64,000 nt of DNA from Umbelopsis ramanniana AG (Eukaryota; Mucoromycota; Umbelopsidomycetes; Umbelopsidales; Umbelopsidaceae): the NCBI RefSeq assembly GCF_025399195.1, contig NW_026252128.1:124001-188000 (forward strand), in the 5' to 3' direction. Below the pieces are notes generated by a model that was not told the DNA's origin, ran no database searches, and saw only the letters and a program-made list of their open reading frames with translations. Position numbers and translations under genes: made by a program. Shown here one piece after another: positions 54,133 to 64,000 of this stretch. The stretch's first letter is position 1, and each line of letters starts with the position of its first letter.

Positions 54133-55954
54133 CTAACTGGAAATAGAGCCTGTAAAAGTGTGTCGTTGTGAGGGTCTCCGGTTAGACTTCCGTCGCATGC
54201 GATCCAAATGTTTAGTATCTAAGAAGTAATTGGCGAGAATAAGTTCAAGCTCCTGTACACGAGCTTCTAGATCCATCGGTGAGGTTCCTGTAACCGACTG
54301 TTCGTCGCTCATCATCGTTGACACATCTGTTACAGGTGTTCTAGGTAAAGGGTGTTCTATTTCCTCCGTTTTCTCCGCCCAATGCCTGGACTCGCCGGTC
54401 GACGTCGCTCGTTCTAGCTCGACGTTGTAATACTCAGATTTGATGGACACAATCTCTTGTTGTAATAACGCTTTCTTGTCTGACTCCATAGGAGAATAGG
54501 ATGGCGGAGGGTCGAAAAAAAAGGAAAAATAATGCACCACACCCCATGGCGCTAATCTTGTCATACCGAATAACATTACGTATATGATATTCAGCAATCC
54601 AAATGCACCACCCGTCAACGCAAGTAGTGATAGAATGGTATTTTGTCGCTGTTCTTGCTGTTTTTGAGGATTGTTGTCACGATAAAGTCAGTATTCATTC
54701 CGCCTGAGCGTAGTCTGGATATATTATTTTACCTGAACATTCATGGTACCACTTCCTAGCTGGATAGAAAAATGGCCAGTCATCATCTGTAGATTTTTTG
54801 AATGTTTAATTCCATAATACCATACGTTAAACAGACCGATTCTTTTGAACTTACTCCGTTCGAAAAGTTGGGGTTGAAATGCAGTGGCCATATGATACTA
54901 TCAGTCGATATGGTAGGTATGTCGACATATCGCGCAGCCTGATTTGATTTTTTCATTACTCACTGCCTATTTGAATTCAGTTTAAATTGTCACATTCATG
55001 CTCACCAGCCCAAAAAGCGCTCCAAAATCAGACGGTCTAATCGCCTTGTAAGTGCTTGGAGTAAAGATCAGGTTGGTAGAATGCCGTTGGATCTAATCAC
55101 ATAACAACGGACGTCAGTAAGTGAATGCTGATCATCGTTATGTATGAAAGCCTGCTTACCGCAGTGGCTTTCGTTACGCCCATAGTGATGTCTCGGTAGG
55201 CTTGAAATTGGCGAGGAATCCACCCTGGCACATCATTGGTGTACCAAGGATTGAATTGTGGCGCATATAACTGTACAGAGATGGCGGGCACTGAGAGAGT
55301 TTGCGAGACAGAAGCTGTCAAATTGTCGATCTGCCAATAAAAGTCCACTCGCCGCACAACATCCTTTCCTGGCGTATCAGGCGTGTCAGCATTTAATCCA
55401 AAGGCAATGGACCCGTTCGACTGAAATATCTGACAATACATGGTGGGACTATAAGCACCCTTTTGGATTAGTCCCGTGCAATTTGGGACGCGTCGAGAAG
55501 TCCAGCTACAAAGAATGAGTCGTTCTGTTGGTTACTTGAATAGAGCAGGCGTCACTCCGAAAGACTTACTTCATAGCAACAATATCGCAATACCATAATC
55601 GCAGATTGGAGTTGGCACTGCACATCTCCACATCAGGTGACACGTAAGTATCCGTTATGTTTTGTGCCAATAGTTTGATCAGTGGCTGATCCTCATACAG
55701 CTGTATACACAGTGGTGTTTAGAGGGCTGTTCCCTTTTAGAATCAGATGATAAACACAAACCTGAATACACAAGTAAAGGAAATACGCAGCGAAGATACA
55801 AGTGAGCCCCACTGCTGTTATTCCGCGGACCCAGACCAGCGACGTTTTTTCCAGGGGCTGTCAATAACATGATTGATGAATATTTTCTTTGTAGTGGTGC
55901 AAATAAGACGTATTTATTCACCTTTCGTCGAAAAGCTTCCCTTATAAAATGCAT
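54133..55954 (-). CDS. Two-pass membrane protein with glycosylated lumenal domain, unknown
   Basis: I do not recognise the family. Eight exons (complement of 54133..54657, 54733..54786, 54855..54938, 55006..55092, 55160..55505, 55570..55700, 55762..55857, 55922..55954) give 451 residues in consistent phase. A short basic N-terminus (MHFIREAFRRK) leads to helix 1 (ITAVGLTCIFAAYFLYLCI). A lumenal or outside domain of about 240 residues has six N-x-S/T sites and four cysteines (EMCS, WYCD, NCTG, MYCQ). Helix 2 (ILSLLALTGGAFGLLNIIY) follows. The cytosolic tail has a Pro-rich start (DPPPSYSP), a charged coiled coil (QELELILANYF) and a basic end. The 33-nt first exon holds the start. The architecture suggests a sensor or scaffold; that is inference only. 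Confidence 0.7.
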
Positions 55955-56505
55955 TATACGAAGAAGAGAAGAACAGAAGAGAAGTAGCCGAGAAAAGAAT
56001 GTTGGAGCTTGCTGATCTTTTATAGATTAGTTGTGGCACCTTGTGGCTGTGTCCAAAAAACAACATGCAAAATGTCCTCCTTCTGGCCACGGAGGAGGAA
56101 CCAACTCCTATTTTTATACTCGCTATTGTTTCATACCAAAGGATCTCTTAAAAAGCTATTTTGATGTGAAATACATGCTGGCGTGTTTTGATCGACGTTT
56201 TGTGTAGTGGCGGGCCCAAGAGAGTGAGTATTAGCACCCTGTTTTTGGGAATATTTCGGGTTGCTGCGCCTGCTCAAGGTCTCAGCACCAAATGGGTCTT
56301 GGCACCACCAACCACTTTGACCAAGCCATAGATAGTGTGTTCTGGCCGTAGGTTAAGAGAAATATTACCTTCAAAAAAGAGAGGATGTGTGGCTTGCTTT
56401 CAATTTCCTTCACCCAGAGTGTGACTGTTGAATCGAGACAAGAACCAATTTTTTTTTTCATACTCGAATAACCTGTGTCCGTTTAATATACATTTATACC
56501 AAACA
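55955..56505. promoter_or_regulatory. Divergent promoter, membrane protein/EBP2
   Basis: 551 bp between two divergent starts. A T run near 56447-56459 lies in front of EBP2. No motif that I recognise with confidence. Confidence 0.35.
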
Positions 56506-57596
56506 ATGTCATCAGACGATAGCAATCATTCAGAAGAGGAACTCCAAATCATACAGGAGGATGAGCTGATGGAACAAGTGCCTGTGTCTCTTGAAGATCT
56601 TGACGCTAGCGATATTGACGACGAGGACGGTGATCTGATCCTCGAGCAAAAGGTCACCATTAACAATGAGGTATAATATAGGACTACTCTTTTCCAATGG
56701 ATCTCGTCACCGTATATTAATTACTCAATGACTGTCTAGGCTGCGCTCAAGCGTATCACCGAAGAATTCAGGTTGAAGGATCTTCCTTGGATCGAGACCA
56801 TGGCTGTGACTTCCACCGAACCTATTGAGCTTGAGGATGTACATGACGATTTGAAGAGAGAATTGGCTTTCTATCAGCAAGCTTTGGAGGCTGCCAATAT
56901 TGGTCGTGAAAAGGTTAAGGCCGCCGGCCTTCCTTTTACTAGACCTGACGATTATTTTGCTGAAATGGTCAAGAGTGATGAACACATGGAAAAGGTAAGC
57001 GTCTTCGCTGATAAAATTGGGTAAACTAGGCAATACAGCTGGCTGACTTAACACTTTCTTTTTCCTACAAGATCCGACAACGCTTGCTTGATGAAACTGC
57101 TGGAGTGAAAGCTTCAGAGGATGCCAAACGTCAACGTGACCTCAAGAAGTTCGGAAAGAAGGTTCAAATTGAGAAGCTTCAAGAACGTCAAAAGAAGAAG
57201 TCCGAAGACATGGAGAAAATTAAAATGCTCAAGAGAAGTAAGTTAAAAAATACCTTTTTCAAAAAAAAATAGATAGTCTGGACAGATAATTGACAATGAA
57301 TTATTTCTTTAGAGCGAAAGGGAGCTGAAGATTTCTCCACTGAAGATTTCGATATCGAGCTTGATGGGGGTGCTGATGATAAATCCAACAAGAAGTCTAA
57401 GCGTGGTCCCAGCAAACGTGATAAGAAAGATTCGAAATATGGTTTCGGTGGCAAGAAGAGATATGCCAAGTCCAACACAGCAGAGTCTTCTGCCGATGTT
57501 GGTGGATTTAACCCTAAGAAGAACAAGGCACCATTCAAGGGCCAGGCTAAGCGACCAGGCAAAGCCAAGAGAGCAAACAATCGAAATCGCAAATAG
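56506..57596 (+). CDS. EBP2: Ribosome biogenesis protein Ebp2
   Basis: Four exons (56506..56670, 56740..56994, 57072..57237, 57313..57596) give 289 residues. Ebp2 is a nucleolar factor that acts with Rrs1 and Brx1 in 27S pre-rRNA processing for the 60S subunit. After an acidic N-terminus come the conserved core LPWIETMAVTS, DDLKRELAFYQQALEAA, GLPFTRPDDYFAEMVKSD and MEKIRQRLLDE, then a Lys/Arg-rich coil (KKFGKKVQIEKLQERQKKK) and a tail with FGGKKRYAKSN and basic nucleolar repeats. The start MSSDDSNHSEEE is the first ATG. It is divergent from the two-pass membrane protein and 229 bp ahead of the CBS-PB1 gene. Confidence 0.93.
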
Positions 57597-57825
57597 AGCC
57601 ATCCTGTCCCCCAATAACACTCACTACATCTATCAACTCATATACGCACTTCACTTGTTCTTACATACTCCAAATGCTTGCAATAAATCATGCAAATGTA
57701 ATTATGTTTTTTCCCCCGCCAAAGAATAGTTGCGTGATGTTTTCTGGTCCAATTTTTTGGCTCGAGGTTTTTGTATAAATTTTCTGCCTTTGGTCGTCTG
57801 AGAAGTCTGTGTTCAGCTGGCCTTC

Positions 57826-60036
57826 ATGTCTACCGTGTCCTCAAAGAGATCCAAAATCCCATCACGAGTGGAAGCTCTTGATGCAGCGTCTTCTGCTGGA
57901 AGTAGACAACGTCAGAATAAGAGAGATGAGGTATTCAATCTTGCACACCCTGTACAGTGGAACATCCTTCATTCGTCAGAACTGACACCGTTTTTCTCCA
58001 ATTAGGCCATTCGTAAGAAACTGGAACAGGAGCTTTCCAAGAAGAGAGGAGGCAGCGCTAGAGTTAGACAATCTGGCAAAAAAATTGCAGGAACTGTTTC
58101 GGCTCTTAGACCGGCCCAAGCTCTGACCGTCAAGGAGAACATGTTGGTCATTGAAGCAGCACAGCTCATGGCTGCAAAGCGGAGCGATTGCGTTCTGGTC
58201 GTCGACGAAGACGAGCACTTGAGTGGTATTTTTACGGTAAGTGGCCATACTTATTTTAGTGTTACAGTGCATTTGGCCTCAGTTTCTGACAACGATATCT
58301 ATAGGCGAAAGATCTTGCTTACCGTGTTGTGGCCAACTCCTTGGATTCCAGGTACTTGAATTTTTTGAAAGTGCAAATGACCATAGTGGTTACCATAATG
58401 TTCTAACATAACGTCATTTTCCGTTTTGATTTACGTAGAGAGACCAGTGTTGCTGATATCATGACCAAAGGTCCAATGTGCGTTACCGCCGATACATCTG
58501 CAACTGACGCACTTAATTTAATGGTTTCCCGAGGTTTCCGTCATTTGGTATGCGCAAATCTGTTAATTGCTTACATGCCTGTTTAAGGTACCAAATATTA
58601 ATCACGTTACAACATTTAGCCGGTATGCAACGAAGAGGGAGATATCTTTGGCCTGCTCGATATTACAAAATGCTTGTACGAAGCTTTGGATAAAATGGAG
58701 CGTGCTTACGGATCGTCCAAGAAACTATATGATGCACTCCAAGGTGTAGAACGAGAGTGGACCAATGGCGGCCCTGTTCAAATTGTTCAACATATGGAAA
58801 TGCTTAGAGAGAAAATGTCTTGTCCCGACATTGCCTCCGTCTTAGATGGCCAGCCTCCCGTTGAAGTCAAACTCAGAGCAAACGTCAAGGAGATTGCCCA
58901 GCTTATGAAAGCGCACCATACCACTGCTGTCCTTGTTATGGACAAGCATTCCCTCGCTGGTATCTTCACAAGCAAGGACGTTGTTCTTCGTGTCATTGCT
59001 GCTGGTTTGAACCCTGAACAAACATCGGTTGTTCGAGTAATGACCCCACACCCAGATACCGCCACACCTGATACCACTATTCTAGAAGCCCTTCGAAAAA
59101 TGCATGGTAAGTGTGACTCAGAGAGCGACCTCTCTTTGCTTTCATACTAAACCGCTTCTTCGTATAGATGGGCATTATCTCAACCTCCCAATCCGCGAAG
59201 AAAACCAGCCTATCATTGGAGTGGTTGATGTACTAAAATTGACATACGCTACCCTGGAACAGGTAAACCAAATCATTTGGTAGGAGGGGACATTGGTGTT
59301 GTTTATGGTATTTAACGGTATGTTTTTACAACAGATCAATAGTATTCAGGGCGCTGATAACGAGGGCGGCCCCATGTGGAACAAGTTTTGGAGTAGCTTT
59401 GGAGCAGACAGCGACTCTGCTGTTTCGGATTCTCATACAGCTAGTGGACGTTCAATGGCAGCGATGGAATCATCTTCGTCGCCTCTTCAAGCCTTCCCTG
59501 AAATTACTCCAAATGAGAGTGCCAGCATGGTGAACAACGACGAAATGCGATCCACTCTGTCTTCTCAATATGGAAGCCAAAATGATGATACCTTTGCCTT
59601 TAAATTTTCTTTCAATGGCAAGACCCATCGTTTCACAGCCGCCCACAACAGTTACGATGTACTCCATGAGATGATTCTTCACAAGCTTGAGGACGATCAT
59701 GACTCACCAAGTCAACTTGCGATATCGTTTGAGGATGATGAAAAGGACAAGGTGTTGATTACATCGGATGCTGACTTACGGGACGCCGTTCAACTTGCTC
59801 GTAAACAAGGCCACGATCGTGTTCGATTATATGTCAGAGAAAAGGATGTAAAATCTATCAACGTACCCAAGCCCGATACCACCGATGCTGAGCGAGTAGA
59901 TGTCAGCCCCCGCAAACACAACCGTGACGCGAATAAGAAAAGCCAGACCGACCTTATTCTTCCAGCTGCCATTGTTGGACTCGGTATTGTTATCATTGCT
60001 GCCTTTGCTGTCAGCCGTCTCAATCAGCGTCAATAG
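57826..60036 (+). CDS. CBS-domain and PB1-domain membrane-anchored protein
   Basis: Seven exons (57826..57930, 58006..58236, 58305..58351, 58439..58547, 58620..59106, 59168..59262, 59335..60036) give 591 residues. Four CBS motifs are visible, in two pairs: ALTVKENMLVIEAAQLMAA with GIFTAKDLAYRV, ADIMTKGPMCVTADTSATDA with FGLLDITKCLYEAL, then VEVKLRANVKEIAQLMKAH with GIFTSKDVVLRVIA, and VMTPHPDTATPDTTILEALR with IGVVDVLKLTYATL. CBS pairs usually bind adenine nucleotides. A PB1 domain follows (FKFSFNGKTHRFT to DRVRLYVRE), which pairs proteins head to tail. One C-terminal helix (LILPAAIVGLGIVIIAAFAV) with a short RLNQRQ end suggests a tail anchor. The layout matches fission-yeast Mug70-type proteins, whose function is poorly known. 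Confidence 0.9.
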
Positions 60037-60457
60037 ATGCAACTTGTCGTTATTTTTATGTTATGTTGAAACCCCCCAAAAGAAGAACCATCCATGTAAA
60101 CTTCTTTGGTTTTCTGACATGCCTTCTTTTCATTTCTTTATAATCGATCCAGTCCCACATATGCTATGCTTCCTGTTTCATATCATGTACTTAGCGATTT
60201 ACCCCCCAGTGAATTGTAATAAATTTCTATAAATCCCATGTTGATCACACACTTATTGTTCATGCATTTGAAAAATGAGTGACAAGTTTACGCTTGCTAA
60301 GTAGTAATTTATGGACGTAATAAATATATACAAATTGTAAAGCATTATCTCACTTTACGAGATATACGACTCAAGTGGTTTGGTTTTTTTTTTTTTTTGT
60401 GGGTCAGTTTGACTTGGTTTGATATAGGTAAATTGTACGATACTTTGAATTTAGATG
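60037..60457. other. Convergent intergenic region
   Basis: 421 bp, AT-rich, between the CBS-PB1 gene and the MAPKKK. A T run lies near 60384-60400. I see no gene. Confidence 0.5.
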
Positions 60458-63400
60458 CTAGGCCTCGTTGTGACTTGAAGCTTCGCTACGCAGGCTAGAA
60501 GCGCTTGAATGGCGTGGTAAGTTAGGGATGGATGGTACTTCATTGTATTGAATAGAGGATGACTCTGAGCGCATGGATGACTCTGAGCGAACAGTGCCAT
60601 TGACCAAAGAGGGCGAGGGGGCAATAAAGTCTGGGTGTGCCTCGTTATCATTGTTGGATGTGATAGGGTCTGAAACTTGGTTGCCGCTGCTTGATTGGGA
60701 TTCATGACGATTACTGGCACTGATGTCTCTAAAGTATTGTTGAGCCTGTGCACCGCCAATGACATGATCAGGATGCCCTTCCAGTGGCATACTGCCTGCA
60801 ATACTACGTATGATTCTAGAAGATGAGGTGCCAACCGCCTTCAGTTCAGGAGACTTGGCTGCCAAATGGTGGTGGATACCATCATGTTCCTCATCATCTT
60901 CATATCGCATTTCTTCGTCGCACAAATCCAAGTAGTTCGTGATCCATGGATGTTGAAGAAGCTCTTGAGCCGAAGGACGCTTATGAGCTGATCGAATGAA
61001 GCACTGCTTCAAGAAATCGATTCCTTCTTCAGAAAGCTGCGATGCCTCAGGTAGTGGAGGACACCCAGTGGCAACATGGTACATGACAGCCCATTCATTA
61101 TCCAAATTAGACCATGGTCGTCGACCCGTTGTCATTTCCACGATACAGCATCCTAGCGACCAAATATCCATAGCACCTTTACGACCCTTTTCACCACCAG
61201 TGATGACTTCAGGAGCCTTGTGAGAGTATTAGTCATGTGTGTTTAAAAAAGAACTTATGACACCCAAGCTGTAAACAAATGCTTACCATATACATGGGAG
61301 TTCCCGTCAAGCTATTAACGTTTACGTTCATAGTCGTTTTACCCATTGTCTTTTGACCCTTGGCAAGGATCTTGGCCGCACCGAAATCGGAGAACTTAAG
61401 TTTACCAAGATGGTCAATCAAAATATCTATTTGAAAAACACAAAGGTGGTTAGAATGTATCACAAGGAATGCCAAGCATTGATATATGGCTACTTACTGT
61501 CAGGCTTGATATCACGATGAACAACGTTGTTAGAGTGAAGATAGGCGAGACCTTCCAAGAGTTGATACACATAGTCGACCACATAGATTTCATCTTCAAT
61601 GCTACCACCATGCTCAAGCAAGCCACCTAAACTGCCATTCTCGCAGTACTCCATAAAGATGTTGACCTTATCACGATGGACCTCCATACCGAAATACTGA
61701 ACAATATTTGGATGCTGAAGCATTTCCATGACCTTCATTTCTTCCTTGATAGACTTGTGCAGTGCAGAAAGAGAGCTAGAATCTGGGAAACGGATTTCCT
61801 TGACGGCCATGACAGTAGAAGTATCCAGATTGATGGCCAAGTATACAGATCCAAAAGTACCTGCACCGATGAATTTGCCTTGTTGCCATCGGAAGGATAT
61901 ATCAGATGAAGAAGGTGCAAGGAACATAAGTGATTGATCCTCAGGTCGCTGCTTGTCCAGAACTTTGCCGATAAGGTTTCGTTCACGCTCAATTTCCTGT
62001 CGCTTATCTTCCAATTCAGCAATGGTACGCATCCATCGCTCGCGAATATAGGTAATAGCACTGGGATTAGCAGCAGAGTCTTTGGTGGTTCCAAATGTCG
62101 AACATGTAGTTGTCGCTGATTCATCCCGACCACCGGATATATTATAAGATCCTCTCTTGGAGATGGTGCTTCGTCTGGGGTTTTGAACCTTGACATCGTC
62201 ATGTACAACCTTTGTTCCCAATACGTCAAAGTGAGAAATGAGCAATGCTATACAGCTTGCTACCTTTGATTGCAATCGAATGAATTCAGCTTCACTCAGA
62301 GCCAAGATATTGTTTCCGCGAGTCATCACCATACCAAAATCGAGAGCAAGTACAGCCCAACGGAAAGTCTTCCTATCAGTCGGAACGCATTCATCAGTGA
62401 TAAAGCAGATCCAATCAATGGCTAAGCGAACGAGTTTCAAGTCAAGTTGTCGCCGACTGATTAGATCCAAAAATTTGGCTGAATAGTTTCCAAAATCACT
62501 AGCAAAGCTGAAGCATTCTTCTACAAGATCTTGGCGGTCAACATTATGGGTTTGTTCTTGGATGGTCTTTACACCAGTAATAGCGGATTCAGCTAGTTTG
62601 AAAACACTCTTCTTGATTTTGTTGAGCTCTCGGTTGATCTTTGGAATATGAGCTCGTCGTTCTTGTTTCAACTCCACACCACAGTTGAGGACGACACTCC
62701 AGAACTTGCCGCGCGCCTCCGTCAGTCGCTCAGCTGATTCAGACACAAGTCGAACTCGATCAGCCTTGATTTCCAGCTCGATATGATCGATGGGTAATTC
62801 AACAATATCACCAGTCCACAGGAAGCTTTGCCAAGGCGAGAGAATAAGTACGTATTGATCTGGGTCGCGCGAGACATAGTTTACACCTCCAGGTGTTGGT
62901 GGCGGATTTAAGTCTGACTGAGTTGTGCTAGCATGTATTATGGTCTTGATTTTATCTGGCCGACCAAACAGATCTGGAGACGCAATGACATATACTCCAT
63001 CCTCTTCAAAAGTACCAGTGTACACCAAGAAATGATCTGTTTCTGCCAAAGCGTTGATAAAGTCGGTAAAGGAAGCACCATCTACGACGTATTCTGCAGC
63101 GTTTTCAAACTGTGCCTTGAACATTCTTTACAGCAATAAAAACCGTCAATACGTGATTTCGTACAAATCAAAATGAGGGCAAGCAAAAATAAAAGTAATA
63201 TTGGGGACTTACTTTGCGAATCGCAAAAGCTTTCTGGCTCGCATTCTCATGCTCTGTAATACTTTGGCATATTCACTATCCATTCCAGTCGCTTTCAGGG
63301 CTTCCGGACTTTTGAGACATTTAGTATAGTGCTTCATTAGCGCGATCAACAATCGATTTGTGAGTAAGCTATGAAATCCATGTGTAAAAAAAAAAGTAAG

Positions 63401-64000
63401 CTCCTACTATACCATACAGGATTACTCATGTTCTGAGGACTTACCAGAATTGCTCGGCGCATTCGCGATCACCGCCCTTGATAGATCGACATATAGTTTC
63501 CTTCAAAAAGTCCCATTCTTTTTCCATGACTTCGCACTCTCTCAGACTGTTCTCACGTTCCATGTCGAGCTTGTAGCCAATAAGCCTAAAGTAGAATCTT
63601 ACTGCGTCCATGACGATACTATCATAGTTGATGCATACAGCTTCACACTCTTCGAACTCCCAACCTGGAGCTGGAGTAGCTAATTCTTCATACTGTTGTC
63701 GTACATTACATGCGAGTTTTAGTAGACCACGATAATCTTCTAGTATAGCATCTATCATGGGCGATGAGGGATTATTAAGGCGATCTTGATAGTGTAACTT
63801 GTACTTGAGAGCTTCCTCGACAAGAGATATTGGGAAAGAAGCAAGGCGCTTCAACTCTACGATAAACGGAGGTAAGTTCATTTCGTCGAACAATTCAGAG
63901 TTGGAAGCCATAGTTTGCTTGGACTTGACAAGTAGGGAGTAGAGTGCAGAAAGAAGACGTCTGTCGAATGTATCTTGCAATGCAGATTCTTTCAAAATAC
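60458..64000 (-). CDS. Ssk2/Ssk22/Wis4-type MAP kinase kinase kinase, 3' part
   Basis: Five exons are in the window (complement of 60458..61216, 61287..61426, 61498..63125, 63213..63368, 63445..64000); the frame is open at the right edge, so the N-terminus is missing. These kinases activate the Pbs2-Hog1/Sty1 osmostress pathway. The non-catalytic region has the Ssk2 pattern (YTKCLKSPEALKATGMDSE, KMFKAQFENAAEYV, DPDQYVLILSPWQSFLWT). The kinase domain shows the Gly loop GAGTFGSVYLA, the ATP Lys in MAVKEIRF, catalytic HRDIKPDN (split by an intron), SDFGAAK, GTPMYMAPEV and HPWITNYLD. All catalytic residues are intact. The tail of about 150 residues is Ser-rich and acidic (DDEEHDGIHHH), longer than I would expect. 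Confidence 0.93.

Overview
This is nuclear DNA of a filamentous fungus, most likely an early-diverging (Mucoromycota/Mucorales-like) species. The protein families are fungal: a CreA/Mig1-type two-finger repressor, the Mid1 calcium-channel subunit, Fmp27, a Pho89 Na+/phosphate symporter and an Ssk2-type MAPKKK. Most genes are split by many short introns (about 50-100 nt) with GTAAGT-like donors, and genes lie close together on both strands. The genus cannot be read from the sequence alone. I see no transposon, LTR element, rRNA, convincing tRNA or CRISPR array.

Layout, left to right: the 3' end of an M14 carboxypeptidase (+); a Mig1/CreA-like repressor (-) with a 1.8-kb upstream region; a DMT-family transporter (-); cytochrome b5 (-) divergent from MID1 (+); the tRNA pseudouridine synthase PUS3 (-) divergent from the giant lipid-transfer protein FMP27 (+, about 9.6 kb); ribosomal protein eL24 (-) divergent from COG7 (+); GPATCH1 (-) and V-ATPase subunit E (-); an ABHD10-like hydrolase (+) convergent with PHO89 (-); then a minus-strand run of SDS22, DBP5 and RNA14; a Pmp3-type peptide (+); an M1 aminopeptidase (+); a Ser/Thr-rich single-pass membrane protein (-); a possible tiny gene (-); RINT1/TIP20 (+); a divergent MATE transporter (+); an unrecognised two-pass membrane protein (-); EBP2 (+); a CBS-PB1 membrane protein (+); and the 3' part of an Ssk2-like MAPKKK (-) that runs off the right edge.

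These are mostly housekeeping genes, not a cluster. They cover Golgi/ER trafficking (COG7, RINT1, FMP27), mRNA maturation and export (GPATCH1, RNA14, DBP5), ribosome production (eL24, EBP2), ion and nutrient transport (MID1, PHO89, V-ATPase, DMT, MATE, PMP3) and signalling (MIG1, SDS22, MAPKKK).

The most unusual signal is in gene structure. The eL24 gene can only be read in frame, with its conserved sequence intact, if a single-nucleotide exon is spliced in. Cytochrome b5 has a 10-nt internal exon inside its haem-binding motif, and several other genes carry exons of 5-32 nt. Exon models were built by hand from splice signals, reading-frame phase and remembered family conservation; no alignment was run.
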